Below, piece by piece: positions 27,771 through 36,965 of a stretch of DNA of 64,000 nucleotides (position 1 is its first letter; each line of letters begins with the position of its first letter). A model generated the notes under the pieces. That model was not told where the DNA came from, did not search any database, and saw only the letters and a list, made by a program, of their open reading frames with translations. Source of the DNA: Pontibacter pudoricolor (GTDB lineage: Bacteria; Bacteroidota; Bacteroidia; Cytophagales; Hymenobacteraceae). A program made the position numbers and the translations under genes. Where the stretch lies: positions 3,162,001 through 3,226,000 of the forward strand of contig NZ_CP048106.1 of the NCBI RefSeq assembly GCF_010092985.1. Direction: 5' to 3'.

Positions 27771-30287
27771 TTAATTGAAATCGAAGTACTCTCCTTCTTC
27801 CAACTCTACGGTCTTCTCTTTTTTAACAGGTTTTTTACCTTTCAGTATCTGCTTTATTTCCTGGCCTTCCTGCTTCAGGTCGTCTTTGATTTTAGCACGA
27901 ACGCGGTCATCATCATAAGCCAGCTTAAAGTTGTTCTCTTTGCCTTTCAGCGTCAGGAAAAGCATGCTGTTACCTGCATTTGGGTCTTCGGCAACTACAC
28001 CAAACATGGCATCTTTATCAGGGCGGCGCTTCTGGAACAGGGGCATCTTAATTTTATAGTCCATGTCCTGGTCAAAAGTATGTGTACCTGATATGGAAAC
28101 AGAAGGCAGCGGCGACAGGCTGGTGCGGATATCCATCTCCGGAATATAAATGGTGCGCTCCTGGATATAAAAGTTATTGTGTAGCTCCGAGAATCGCATA
28201 TTGGCCAGTTCTGAGCGCTTCACAAACGCTGACATCTTTTGCATGGGCGCAAAGTCTATGAGCTGCCCGTTGCGCACCGTAGCTTCTATTTCAGCCTGCA
28301 ACAGGTTGGTCTTGGGGTTAAGCTGGCTGTCGAGGTATATATCGGAAATAATATTTGCCGTGAGGGTGCCTCTCAGATTTCGGTCGAGGATAAAATCCTG
28401 GTTAAAATTCTCAAACACATAGAAAAGGCTGTCTACGCTCAGATTGTTGATTTTACTGGCGGTGCTGACTTTTATATGGTTTCGCTGCCGGGCATCTATA
28501 CTCCCCCGCACAGCAAAGTTACCGCCCAGCGTATTAACAGAAATGTTAGGAGTCGTGATCACCTGGTTTTTGAGCGTTACCTCACCTTTTATATTCTCGC
28601 CTTTAAACCTCCGGAACTGCATCTTTTTAACAGTTGCTCCCAGGTTAAACGCAATGTTCGGCGATACTTCCAGGCGATAACCGGAGTCACCTTTACGGGC
28701 ATTGGCTGGCGTATTCTGTTTCTCGCTCAGCAGCTGGTCAAAATTCAGGTAATTGCTACTGAAGTCGGCATCTACAAACAAACGTTGGTTATCGAGCAGC
28801 AGCCAGGCCATTACGTTATTAAACATCCCGTTCAGCACGAAATCAGATTCGCCCAGTTTGCCTTTAAAATCAGACACGGCCACATCGTTGTGCTTAAATA
28901 TAAAGTTGCCGTTCATGCCGTTTACAGGCAGCGGAAGGTCGCTAAGGTTAAGGCTAACGTTGTGCAGCGTAATATCTCCGGATGTGTTAACAGTGCTGTT
29001 TCCTGGCCTTGCTTTAAACTCATTAAAGTTACCCGAGAACGCGATCTTTACATCGGCCAGCCCACTGCCGCTGCGCACCTGCTCCAGTTGCAGTAATCCC
29101 AGCACATAAGCCACATCTACCATCCCGCTAAGGTCGAAAGCTATAGTTGGGTTTTTGAAGTTTTTGTAAGATACATTGCCCGAAAATGGCCGGTTGTTTA
29201 GCGACCCTTTCAGGTTTTTAAGTGTAAGCGCTGATGTGGATGCGTTCTGGTTACTGCCGTTGGTGAAGCTGCCCTCAAAGCTTAATTTCTCTACACGCTG
29301 CTTTACATCCGGATGATAGAAGGTAGCATTGCGGCAACCAAAGCTGAATGCGATCTCAGGGTTGTGCTTAGATGATGCCTCCCCTTTTACAGTTCCGCTG
29401 AAATAGACGTCACCATCCGAGCGGTATTGGTTAAACTCTTTGGTTATATGCTGCGGCAGCAACGACAACATCGACTGTATACTCGTATTCTTTCCTTTTA
29501 ATGTCAGGTTAAGGTTGGTAGCTCCGGCAAAATCTATAGTTCCGGCTACTTCATAAGCAGCATTCTCTACGTTTATTACCGATGGTTGCAGCGCTATTGT
29601 TCGCTTCAGCCTGTCTATCTGCAGTGCGGTATTTAACGTTACGCGTTTGCCTTTAAAATATTCGCCGGAGCCTACTTTTATAGTGTTTATAGTTGCATCG
29701 CCTTCCGCTTCTATACCTATGGTTTCCGTGGAGATAGCTAAGGCGGCCTGTAGCTGGTGTGCGTCTACTTCGTAAGCCTGGTTAAGCTTAAGATCGGTAT
29801 AGTGTATGGCAACGCGGTTAAAGTCTATCTGCTCCAGATTAAAAGCGAAGCCACCGTCTTCAGTTGCTGTCGTATCTGTTTTAATAATATCATAGTTCAC
29901 GCTGCCATCCTGTAGCACTCTCACATAAACAGCACCATCCTCCAGGTATAGTTCTTTCACGTTGTACTTGCCACGCAATACATCCCAGATACTGAAAGTA
30001 AAGTATAGTTTGTTTAGCCTTGCCAGCGATATATCACTATCCGGCACACCCTCCACTACATTTACCTTATCCAGCGACACAGCTACCTGCGGAAATTTAT
30101 CGAACAGCGAAAGCGAGATCTTCTCTACCTCCACCTTTGTTTTAATGTGCTTGTTAGCTTCTGTAACAAAAAGCGTAATGATCTTATCCTGATATACATA
30201 CACTAAGGTAAAGGCTATACCCATAACAGCAACTACAGAAACAGCTGCATAAAATAGCACTTTTTTAACAAGACCTTTTTGCTTCAA
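27771..30287 (-). CDS. AsmA-like C-terminal region protein
   Basis: 838-residue envelope protein with a single N-terminal membrane anchor (VLFYAAVSVVAVMGIAFTLV, about 10-29). The typical AsmA start VEKISLSLFDKFPQVAVSLD lies at about 53-72. The long beta-rich body fits the bridge-like lipid-transfer group (AsmA, TamB, VPS13-like groove). In the C-terminal third, RNGQLIDFAPMQKMSAFV is the conserved AsmA_2 block. The end is acidic and lysine-rich. Its role is probably outer-membrane lipid homeostasis (inference from the family). Transcription is divergent from tRNA-Val. Confidence 0.85.
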   Translation of the reverse strand: MKQKGLVKKVLFYAAVSVVAVMGIAFTLVYVYQDKIITLFVTEANKHIKTKVEVEKISLSLFDKFPQVAVSLDKVNVVEGVPDSDISLARLNKLYFTFSIWDVLRGKYNVKELYLEDGAVYVRVLQDGSVNYDIIKTDTTATEDGGFAFNLEQIDFNRVAIHYTDLKLNQAYEVDAHQLQAALAISTETIGIEAEGDATINTIKVGSGEYFKGKRVTLNTALQIDRLKRTIALQPSVINVENAAYEVAGTIDFAGATNLNLTLKGKNTSIQSMLSLLPQHITKEFNQYRSDGDVYFSGTVKGEASSKHNPEIAFSFGCRNATFYHPDVKQRVEKLSFEGSFTNGSNQNASTSALTLKNLKGSLNNRPFSGNVSYKNFKNPTIAFDLSGMVDVAYVLGLLQLEQVRSGSGLADVKIAFSGNFNEFKARPGNSTVNTSGDITLHNVSLNLSDLPLPVNGMNGNFIFKHNDVAVSDFKGKLGESDFVLNGMFNNVMAWLLLDNQRLFVDADFSSNYLNFDQLLSEKQNTPANARKGDSGYRLEVSPNIAFNLGATVKKMQFRRFKGENIKGEVTLKNQVITTPNISVNTLGGNFAVRGSIDARQRNHIKVSTASKINNLSVDSLFYVFENFNQDFILDRNLRGTLTANIISDIYLDSQLNPKTNLLQAEIEATVRNGQLIDFAPMQKMSAFVKRSELANMRFSELHNNFYIQERTIYIPEMDIRTSLSPLPSVSISGTHTFDQDMDYKIKMPLFQKRRPDKDAMFGVVAEDPNAGNSMLFLTLKGKENNFKLAYDDDRVRAKIKDDLKQEGQEIKQILKGKKPVKKEKTVELEEGEYFDFN

Positions 30288-30321
30288 GAGAATTATCAGA
30301 TTTTAAGCATCTTACAAAAGA

Positions 30322-30352
30322 TAAAGGTACAGTAGTAATCACAGGCGAACAA
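30322..30352 (-). promoter_or_regulatory. Promoter of the AsmA-like gene
   Basis: On the minus strand, TTG (30352-30350), a 20-base spacer and TACCTTTA (30329-30322), close to TTTG/N19/TAnnTTTG. It lies about 35 bases before ATG 30287. Confidence 0.55.
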
Positions 30353-30400
30353 TAGGTACTATAGTTCAGAAAAAAAATTGTTAAATTTTTTTTCAAATGT

Positions 30401-30431
30401 TTTGCAGTTACAAAAAAAGCCCCCATATTTG
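30401..30431 (+). promoter_or_regulatory. Bacteroidetes promoter of tRNA-Val
   Basis: TTTG (30401-30404), exactly 19 bases, then CATATTTG (30424-30431), one mismatch from TAnnTTTG. The tRNA begins 41 bases downstream. Confidence 0.75.
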
Positions 30432-30471
30432 CATCATCAAACGGGGACAACAGGTCCTCAGAGACACAAAC

Positions 30472-30546
30472 GGGGTGTTAGCTCAGCTGGTTCAGAGCAC
30501 CTGCCTTACAAGCAGGGGGTCACTGGTTCGAATCCAGTACGCCCCA
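30472..30546 (+). tRNA. tRNA-Val (anticodon TAC)
   Basis: Complete cloverleaf: acceptor GGGGTGT/ACGCCCC, D-arm GCTC...GAGC, anticodon stem CCTGC/GCAGG with loop CTTACAA (TAC), variable GGGTC, T-arm ACTGG-TTCGAAT-CCAGT and discriminator A. No CCA is encoded. It reads GUA and, by wobble, other Val codons. Confidence 0.97.
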
Positions 30547-30547
30547 C

Positions 30548-30577
30548 AAAGGACAACTCAAAAAGTTGTCCTTTTTT
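30548..30577 (+). terminator. Terminator of tRNA-Val
   Basis: AAAGGACAACT-caaaa-AGTTGTCCTTTTTTT directly after the tRNA: 11-base stem and long T run. Confidence 0.92.
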
Positions 30578-31704
30578 TATGTCTATACTTTTCCGAATAT
30601 CCCTACCCCATCCTTACTGTTATAATTTAACGCCTACTGGCAAGCATTAGTATAATACCTTGATTCACATTTGCTTGCAAAACAGAGCGTCTTTTAAGGC
30701 TGGGCGTTTTGCCCTGTCCCAGCCCTCCCTTCCCAATCAGGTTCCTACCTCCGGACAGGAGTGGGAGTTTTGTCTGAATCAGGATTTACAGGATTAATGG
30801 ATAGACAAGATTAAGGCCTGGCAGCGTGCGCAGCTCCTGCTAATATCTTGGTTATATGTGATATCCAACTGCCCCTCAGGGCTACGCTCGCTACCTTCGG
30901 AATCCCTTTCCGGTAGTCCAAGGCGGGGAGGTTTTGGCTTTTGCTATAGTTGTAAGCTATAGTTTTATAGTTGGCGTTTTACCCCTTCCCAGCCTTCCCC
31001 TAAAAACAGGGGAAGGAGCTTTACAGCCTTTGCTATAGTTGAGGTTATCGTTTTATAGTTGTAGTTTTAACCCACCCCTGCCCCTCCCGAGAGGGGAATT
31101 GCGGCTGTTGCTATAGTTTAGCTATAGTTCTATAGTTACAGACCAGGATCGGACAGGTCGCGACCTGTCCCTACGGAACTATAGCCACGATAAGGCGATA
31201 CAACTATAGCCGCTCTGATCAACTATAGTTTTACTATCGAACTGATCTCAGTCTTTGGGTTGAGCGCCTTTGCTTTGTTGCGGTGCCGTCAGGCAACACG
31301 AGCAGAGCGAGGGTAGCAAGAAAGCAGCAGCGCGATGCCCGAAGACGAGGCCTCCCGGCCGTGAGGGAGCCAAAGAAACTATAAAACTATAGGCTAGTAG
31401 AGCTCCCAGGATTAGAAGTAACTATAGAAGAAAGGCTTGGTTCAGGTTGCAACTATAGCTCACTATAGAACACAGATTTCTCACAGCTGTTCGAAATGAC
31501 AAAGAAGAACTACAGGACATAAAAGATCCCTCGGCTAAAAGCCTGAAATGACAATAGAAAGTGTAAAACCACAGCCCAGCCGCCAGTTGAAACCTTGTAT
31601 GCTTTCAAGACTATAGTTTAGCTACAATTCTTGGCTATCCTTTAAAATAACAGAGAAGTGAAAGTAATTGGAAAAATCAAAGCAAGTACACTATAGCTCT
31701 CGCA
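30578..31704. repeat. 1.1 kb gene-free mosaic of dispersed repeats
   Basis: No gene. Modules seen: A (30772-30810); G (30868-30930), shared with 4400-4475; a GGGGAAGG hairpin variant of C (30975-31040); C (31071-31140); D, the perfect 20-base palindrome GGACAGGTCGCGACCTGTCC (31151-31170); E (31250-31430), about 180 bases also at 60757-60932 with a GCCTCCCGGCCGTGAGGG hairpin; and F, CAGATTTCTCACAGCTGTTC (31473-31492). Order D-E-F is the same at 60.66-61.0 kb, so a block of about 350 bases has been copied. CTATAGTT sites are dense. Confidence 0.8.
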
Positions 31705-32298
31705 CTATGCTTTAGTTAAGAACTGCTCATGCAGTTTCAACACTTGCGGAATAAGAAGCTGTTTATCGTCGTTGTAGACGATGTGCTGGGCGCGCGCCAT
31801 CTTCTCTTCTTCCTTCAGCTGCTTGCCTATTATGGCTTCTATATCCTGTTGCGTACGGTGGGTATCGCGTTGCAGCAAGCGCTTAATACGTATATCCATA
31901 GGAGCAAATACAGCTATGATCTCATCCATCTGCCGCCATGCTTCTGACTCGTACATCAGAGCCGCTTCTTTAACTATATATGGAGCTCCACTATTTGCTG
32001 CTACCCAATCGGTAAAATCTTTGGCAACATGCGGGTGTACAATACTATTGAGTAAGGCAAGTTTTCCAGGATCGTGAAAGGCGCTTTTAGCGAGATAGGC
32101 TCTGTTCAGCTCACCATCTATTGTGTAGCTTTCCATACCAAATGCTTCGGTTAGCTCCTGCTTCAGGGCCTCATCATAATGCATTACCCATTTGGCGCGT
32201 GTGTCGGCATCATAAACCGGGATTCCCAGCAACGCAAACATGTGACAAACTACTGATTTACCTACCCCTATGCCGCCGGTTATACCAATCTTTAACAT
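31705..32298 (-). CDS. coaE: Dephospho-CoA kinase
   Basis: Last step of coenzyme A synthesis: phosphorylates the 3'-hydroxyl of dephospho-CoA. The P-loop GGIGVGKS is at 8-15, followed by GIPVYDADTRAK (substrate Asp) and LLQRDTHRTQQDIEA in the lid. 197 residues is normal. It begins 3 bases after the ybbR stop, so it belongs to the yajC-ybbR-coaE operon. Confidence 0.95.
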   Translation of the reverse strand: MLKIGITGGIGVGKSVVCHMFALLGIPVYDADTRAKWVMHYDEALKQELTEAFGMESYTIDGELNRAYLAKSAFHDPGKLALLNSIVHPHVAKDFTDWVAANSGAPYIVKEAALMYESEAWRQMDEIIAVFAPMDIRIKRLLQRDTHRTQQDIEAIIGKQLKEEEKMARAQHIVYNDDKQLLIPQVLKLHEQFLTKA

Positions 32299-32300
32299 GC

Positions 32301-33239
32301 TTACTTTTGCAGGAATACTTTTACGCGATGCGGCGACAGCGTTACTTTGCGTACACCAACCGGCTTTTGCACAAGTTCAGGTACTATAGTAGAATCCTGA
32401 GGATTAAAGTTAGCGAAGTTAAGCACGGCCTTAAACGATTCGCGGTTAAGCAGTGCAACAGAGTCTTCAAAAAGCTGATAACGCACTATAACCGTGGCAG
32501 GCTGCAGCAGTACATTCCTCCTTTCAGGCACATTTACCAGTTCAGGCAAAAGCTGACGTTCTTCCTGCACCAGGTTCTTAATGTTTATAGTTGCTACTGT
32601 TTCCTCCATGTTTGCCTTCACCAAGTCCTGGTTTTTATAGCTTACAGGCGCTTCTGCTTTTACAGAGGCTCTCAGATTGGCACTCGGCAAACGTACCAGA
32701 AAAGGGCTTGGAATTTTATTAACTATAGTTGACGGGCCAACAAAGGTAACAGAATCAGGAGAGAGCTTTACAGGACCAGCTACTTCAAATCCATCAGCTG
32801 CCAGTTTTTGTTTTGGATCCAGCTGCAGGGGAATGGTACGGCTTATCTTTGAATCGAAAACAAACGACAGCGTATCGGTTACCACAAAGTTAAGTTGCAG
32901 GCCATCCATAGCATTTACCAGCGCAGGACGTAGCGCGGAACCTAACAAATAATTATTACGGGGAAGATTACGGATATAGATCTCTGCCGGCTGCACTTCC
33001 AGGCGAAGAGCCTTACGCAGGAGTTTCCATCCTTTGGCAGTTACGTTAACAAGCACTTCTTCGGGCAGCGGCTTTACCGGCACCAATTGTTTCTCGTTAT
33101 AAATAAACCTGACCGGGTAAGTTGTCTGAGTGGAGTAGCTTTTGTTTAGGGCATTAAGCATCCAGAAAGTAGAAGCCGCCACAAAACAAAGCAGCACTAC
33201 TCGCCAGTACTGCTTTGTTTGCGGCCTGAATGGCTTCAT
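32301..33239 (-). CDS. YbbR-like domain protein
   Basis: Single-pass membrane protein with an N-terminal anchor (WRVVLLCFVAASTFWML, about 12-28) and periplasmic YbbR-type beta modules. Conserved VTFVGPSTIVNKI lies in the second half. ATG 33239 (MKPFRPQTKQYW) is taken as the start; a TTG at 33278, only 7 bases after the yajC stop, would add 13 residues. In Firmicutes a YbbR protein (CdaR) controls c-di-AMP synthase; no such enzyme is present here, so the function is open. The operon order yajC-ybbR-coaE is common in Bacteroidota. Confidence 0.8.
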   Translation of the reverse strand: MKPFRPQTKQYWRVVLLCFVAASTFWMLNALNKSYSTQTTYPVRFIYNEKQLVPVKPLPEEVLVNVTAKGWKLLRKALRLEVQPAEIYIRNLPRNNYLLGSALRPALVNAMDGLQLNFVVTDTLSFVFDSKISRTIPLQLDPKQKLAADGFEVAGPVKLSPDSVTFVGPSTIVNKIPSPFLVRLPSANLRASVKAEAPVSYKNQDLVKANMEETVATINIKNLVQEERQLLPELVNVPERRNVLLQPATVIVRYQLFEDSVALLNRESFKAVLNFANFNPQDSTIVPELVQKPVGVRKVTLSPHRVKVFLQK

Positions 33240-33284
33240 AAACCATACTACTATATTTTTTACTGCTCCAAAAGGCAATGGCTG

Positions 33285-33602
33285 CTAGCTATTTGGTTGC
33301 TGATTTAACTTGGCGGTAGCTTCCGTTGAGATAGCAGATTTATCGAATGTAAGGCGAACACCTTTATCTACCTCTACTACTACGGTATCATCTTCCACGG
33401 CAACCAGTTTGCCATGCAGTCCGCCAATGGTTACTACAAACATCCCCTTGGTTAACTCTTCACGGAATTTCTTCTGGTCTTTCGCTTTTTTCTGCTGCGG
33501 GCGGATCATGAAGAAGTAAAATACAAGGATGATGGCCCCAAACATTAACAACTGAGGCATTAAGCCTCCGTCTTGTCCGGCCTGTAAAAGTATGGTCTGC
33601 AT
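33285..33602 (-). CDS. yajC: Preprotein translocase subunit YajC
   Basis: Small accessory subunit of the SecDF-YajC complex. One membrane helix (PQLLMFGAIILVFYFFMI, 15-32) is followed directly by the family signature RPQQKKAKDQKKFREEL and a beta domain TIGGLHGKLVAVEDD. Length 105 is normal. It is followed by ybbR and preceded 20 bases upstream by a DUF1573 lipoprotein gene, all on the same strand. Confidence 0.95.
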   Translation of the reverse strand: MQTILLQAGQDGGLMPQLLMFGAIILVFYFFMIRPQQKKAKDQKKFREELTKGMFVVTIGGLHGKLVAVEDDTVVVEVDKGVRLTFDKSAISTEATAKLNQQPNS

Positions 33603-33622
33603 ATTATGTTATAAGGATCGTA

Positions 33623-34183
33623 TTAGTTTCTTTTTACCGGGCCTTCAGCACCTGCTGTTGGTATAGTGCTGGCCTCTACTGTACCTTTTAAGGATACCTG
33701 CGTAATGTTAGGCTCTGTGTTGGCACGTATAGTTACCATTGGTGCCTGCTGGCCGTATTTGCCAGTACTGTTAAACTGCACTTTTATCTCGCCTGTTTTA
33801 CCTGGAGCTACCGGCGTTTTTGGCCACTCAGGCACGGTACAGCCGCAAGATGCCGAAGCATTCTCGATAATAAGCGGCTCTTTGCCTGTGTTGGTAAAGG
33901 TAAAGGTATGGTTTACTACTTCGCCCTGCTTTACAGTACCAAAATCATAAACCGTTTCTTTAAACGTCATTGCCGGCGCGTTTGGATTAGCTGCTGCTGT
34001 AGTGGCAGTCGTTGGCTCGGTAGTGGCAATGTTCGGGTTGTCCACAGTAGTTTCGGTTGCCGGAGCAGTAGTTGCTACATCGTTACCTGTTGTTGCTTCT
34101 GCGTCAGTAGCAGTGTTTTCGTTGCAGCTGGTAGCCATCAGTGCCACAGCCATTGCAAAAGTATAGATCAGATTCTTTTTCAT
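33623..34183 (-). CDS. DUF1573-domain lipoprotein
   Basis: Secreted lipoprotein of 186 residues. Start ATG 34183 (MKKNLIYTFAMAVALMATSC) gives a clean signal peptide with lipobox ALMATSC and Cys20; the longer frame to 34303 overlaps the dehydrogenase gene and is rejected. A Thr/Ala-rich linker (about 22-75) leads to the DUF1573 Ig-like domain with YDFGTVKQGEVVNHTF and ASASCGCTVPEWP. The domain is frequent in Bacteroidota envelopes, but its role is unknown. It lies upstream of yajC in the same run of genes. Confidence 0.9.
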   Translation of the reverse strand: MKKNLIYTFAMAVALMATSCNENTATDAEATTGNDVATTAPATETTVDNPNIATTEPTTATTAAANPNAPAMTFKETVYDFGTVKQGEVVNHTFTFTNTGKEPLIIENASASCGCTVPEWPKTPVAPGKTGEIKVQFNSTGKYGQQAPMVTIRANTEPNITQVSLKGTVEASTIPTAGAEGPVKRN

Positions 34184-34208
34184 ACTATAATAACGTCTGA
34201 TTAATAAG

Positions 34209-35207
34209 TTATAGTTTAGAGATGATATTCCGGGCGAATTCCATAGTTGTGGCTTTGCCACCCAGGTCGCCGGTGCATTCTTCTTTATTGGCCAGTGTCG
34301 CATCCAGAGCTGCTTCTATTTTATAAGCCTGCTCTTTCAGGTCAATGTGGTGCAGCATCATAATAGCCGAACGAAGCAGAGCTGTCGGGTTAGCTATTCC
34401 TTTGCCTGCAATATCCGGCGCTGAGCCGTGTACCGCTTCAAAAATGGCCATATCATCGCCAATATTGGCACCTGAAACTACACCAAGGCCACCTACTAAA
34501 CCGGCACACAGGTCTGACAGTATATCGCCAAATAAGTTAGTAGTTACAAGAACGTCAAACTGCTCTGGTTTTACAACCAGCTGCATACACATGTTGTCAA
34601 TGATCTTGTCATCAGCCTGTATATGCGGGTATTGTTTGGCAACATCGTTAAATACGCCAAGGAACAAAGCACCGGCACTTTTCAGGATGTTGGCTTTATG
34701 AACAGCTGTTACTTTTTTGCAGCCATGCTTATCGGCATAGGCAAACGCCGCCTTTATTATCTTTTCGCAACCTAAACGTGTAATGCGGGCCACGGAATCA
34801 GATATCTGCAGGCGCTCATCAAACATCTCCAGTCCAGAGTATAAGCCTTCGGTATTCTCACGGAACAACACCAGGTTTACATTCTCGAACCTGGTTACAA
34901 GTCCTTTTGTAGTTTTAGCCGGTCTTACGTTCGAGTATAAGTCAAACTTCTGGCGCAGCTGCACATTTACACTTTTAAAACCTTTGCCAACCGGAGTCGT
35001 GATCGGACCTTTAAGTGCTACTTTATTTTTTTCTAAAGAGGCGATCAGTGTCGCCGGTATCAGCTCCCCGATAGCATCAAAAGTGGTTTGTCCGGCATTC
35101 TCTTCTTCCCAGGTTACAGGTACATTGGCTGCAGCAAAAACAGCTTTTACAGCTTCTGTGATTTCCGGGCCTATTCCATCACCAGGAATAAGTGTGATTT
35201 GTCTCAT
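34209..35207 (-). CDS. NAD-type isocitrate/isopropylmalate dehydrogenase family, probably isocitrate dehydrogenase
   Basis: 332-residue beta-decarboxylating dehydrogenase. LIPGDGIGPEIT is at 6-17; FRENTEGLYSGLE (115-127) is the isocitrate-type signature, and LFGDILSDLCAG with HGSAPDIAGKG are the metal and cofactor loops. The short form resembles the mitochondrial NAD-IDH catalytic subunit rather than NADP-IDH. Isopropylmalate or homoisocitrate are alternatives, but no leu genes are near. Its stop leaves 25 bases to the DUF1573 start, and its start is 2 bases from the YtxH stop, so it is cotranscribed with housekeeping genes. Confidence 0.88.
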   Translation of the reverse strand: MRQITLIPGDGIGPEITEAVKAVFAAANVPVTWEEENAGQTTFDAIGELIPATLIASLEKNKVALKGPITTPVGKGFKSVNVQLRQKFDLYSNVRPAKTTKGLVTRFENVNLVLFRENTEGLYSGLEMFDERLQISDSVARITRLGCEKIIKAAFAYADKHGCKKVTAVHKANILKSAGALFLGVFNDVAKQYPHIQADDKIIDNMCMQLVVKPEQFDVLVTTNLFGDILSDLCAGLVGGLGVVSGANIGDDMAIFEAVHGSAPDIAGKGIANPTALLRSAIMMLHHIDLKEQAYKIEAALDATLANKEECTGDLGGKATTMEFARNIISKL

Positions 35208-35209
35208 AT

Positions 35210-35515
35210 CTATATTTCTTTCCGGCTATTAATTTCGTTTATCAGTGAGTCTACATCTCCAAGCAATTTTTCTGCTTTGCTTTTTGCATCCTGTATTACG
35301 CGCTGTCCTTCGGTTCTTGCACTGGTTGGCAGGTTATCGCCTTTGGCAACAAGCTGCTCCAGCAAATCAGAAAGTGTATCGCGGTATTTCTCTAAACGGT
35401 AGCTAAGCCAGCTGCGTGTTTCCTGGCCCTTTTCAGGAGCGAACAAAATGCCCGCTGCTGCGCCTACTGCTGCGCCAGATGCAAAAGCCAATATGGCGGT
35501 TGTCTTCTTACCCAT
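35210..35515 (-). CDS. YtxH-domain small membrane protein
   Basis: 101 residues: glycine/alanine-rich helix AFASGAAVGAAAGILFAP (10-27) with the YtxH signature FAPEKGQETR, then a charged amphipathic helix. Such proteins are often labelled gas-vesicle or stress proteins, without proven function. It is separated from isocitrate dehydrogenase by 2 bases. Confidence 0.88.
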   Translation of the reverse strand: MGKKTTAILAFASGAAVGAAAGILFAPEKGQETRSWLSYRLEKYRDTLSDLLEQLVAKGDNLPTSARTEGQRVIQDAKSKAEKLLGDVDSLINEINSRKEI

Positions 35516-35598
35516 AGTTGTATATGCTAATATATCGGATTCTATTTATTTACTCTCCTTACGGCATTTCAGGCTAAATGGTAGCCCGGGCATTAAAC

Positions 35599-36780
35599 TT
35601 ATTTATTATCAATAAGTCCGCGGCCCGATTTGCGTATTTCGCCTTTGCTTACAAGCTCCTGAGCCATTTTATCAAGCACACCGTTTATAAACTGCTTACT
35701 CTTTGGCGTACTATAGATCTTTGATATTTCGATGTACTCGTTAATGGTTACCTTAACAGGTATGCTGCGGAAGATGTACATTTCGCTGAGTGCCATCTTA
35801 AGTATGATCTTGTCAAGAAGTGCTACGCGCTCTACATCCCAGTTCTGCACACTGGCCGAGATCATAGCTTCATACTTCTCGTTTTCCTGCAAGGTTTGCT
35901 CATAAAGCTCTTCGAAGAATGCCTTATCGTCTTCCCAGTTTGGCGACAGGTCCAGCAGCTTTACATCTTCTGCATTGCCTTCGGCTTCTTCGCCAAGCAT
36001 TTTAATGGTTTTGTTTACCAGGCTCTTCACGATGGCTTTGTTCTCAGCCCAGTTCAGATCCTGCTCTTCAAACAAAGATTGTAAAGTTTTTTCTTTAAAG
36101 ATAATGTTTTTGTAAATATGTTTTACCAGCTCAAAGTCGTCAGAAAGCGACGGCGACGGGTTTTGCAGGTACGCCAGGAACACTTCATCCTGCTTGATTA
36201 CGGCTCTGTAAACCTGTGCTATTTCACTAACATCGGAACCCCAGCTAATGTTGCGACGAATGATGTGCTGCTGGTAAGATTTGTTGTTCAGGATGCGCTG
36301 CACAAGCTGGTTGCGCAGGAATTGTTTTACGTCCGGACCTTTAGCCTCTGTAAAGCGTTTGCTTCTTTTTTCTTCCTCCTCTTTTACCAGGTCTGTCAGT
36401 ACGCCCATTAGCTGCAGGTTTGCAAGGTAGTGGTCGTAGATGCGCTCAACGGCAATCAGCATCTGGTCGTGGTAATAACGGCGGTCTTTTTTGCTTTGGT
36501 TCTGGTAAGATACAATAGCCCTGTTTACCGCATTCACTATTTGTTTGTCTGCATCTTCTGCATCGAACTGGCGCTTCTCATACCACTCTTTAAAAAGCAG
36601 CGTTGCGATCTGCTTTTGTCCTTCGAGCAGTTTCCTGTCCTGCACTTCCATCGCGTTAAGATCTGGTGCAAACTCTTCTCCTATCTGGTCCAGTGCCAGC
36701 AAATAGTCAGAACCTTCGGCCTGCATATATGCATAAATTGCCTGCATGGCTTTAATTCGTAGTGTTCTGCGGTTAAGCAT
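35599..36780 (-). CDS. nusB: Transcription antitermination factor NusB (long Bacteroidota form)
   Basis: Subunit of the NusB-S10 complex for rRNA antitermination. The N-terminal MLNRRTLRIKAMQAIYAYMQ is NusB-like, and the C-terminal third (about 285-385) has the conserved core DKIILKMALSEMYIFRSIPV, TINEYIEISKIYSTPKS and FINGVLDKMAQEL. The insert of roughly 200 helical residues between them is seen in Bacteroidetes NusB, giving 393 residues instead of about 140. It is the first gene of the run leading to coaE; an 83-base gap follows. Confidence 0.93.
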   Translation of the reverse strand: MLNRRTLRIKAMQAIYAYMQAEGSDYLLALDQIGEEFAPDLNAMEVQDRKLLEGQKQIATLLFKEWYEKRQFDAEDADKQIVNAVNRAIVSYQNQSKKDRRYYHDQMLIAVERIYDHYLANLQLMGVLTDLVKEEEEKRSKRFTEAKGPDVKQFLRNQLVQRILNNKSYQQHIIRRNISWGSDVSEIAQVYRAVIKQDEVFLAYLQNPSPSLSDDFELVKHIYKNIIFKEKTLQSLFEEQDLNWAENKAIVKSLVNKTIKMLGEEAEGNAEDVKLLDLSPNWEDDKAFFEELYEQTLQENEKYEAMISASVQNWDVERVALLDKIILKMALSEMYIFRSIPVKVTINEYIEISKIYSTPKSKQFINGVLDKMAQELVSKGEIRKSGRGLIDNK

Positions 36781-36900
36781 AATTAATTGTATAAAGAACG
36801 TGTTGTGACTGTAAATTTATAGTTGCCTGGCAGGCAAGGTTTGTAACTATACGCATACTGCAAAGCAAGTAGCCTATAACACAATTTGGTATGGTGTATT

Positions 36901-36940
36901 TAAAGTAAAAGTGCCACAATTACTGCAGCACTTTTACTTT
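36901..36940. terminator. Terminator after leucine dehydrogenase
   Basis: AAAGTAAAAGTGC (36901-36913) pairs with GCACTTTTACTTT (36927-36939): a long perfect stem with A and T tracts, just after the minus-strand gene ending at 36966. Confidence 0.8.
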
Positions 36941-36965
36941 ATTTATAGTTGTTGCTAAGCTATGC

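Noticed and set aside
28239..29109. 285-codon plus-strand frame opposite the AsmA-like gene
   Set aside because: Antisense to a conserved envelope protein; composition unlike a real protein and no upstream signal.
30378..30650. Two plus-strand frames running through tRNA-Val
   Set aside because: They include the tRNA, its promoter and terminator; the tRNA structure explains the conservation.
31247..31430. Module E as a small protein-coding gene on the minus strand
   Set aside because: The frame LLSCYPRS... is broken by a stop in one copy, and the two copies differ by insertions that are not multiples of three.
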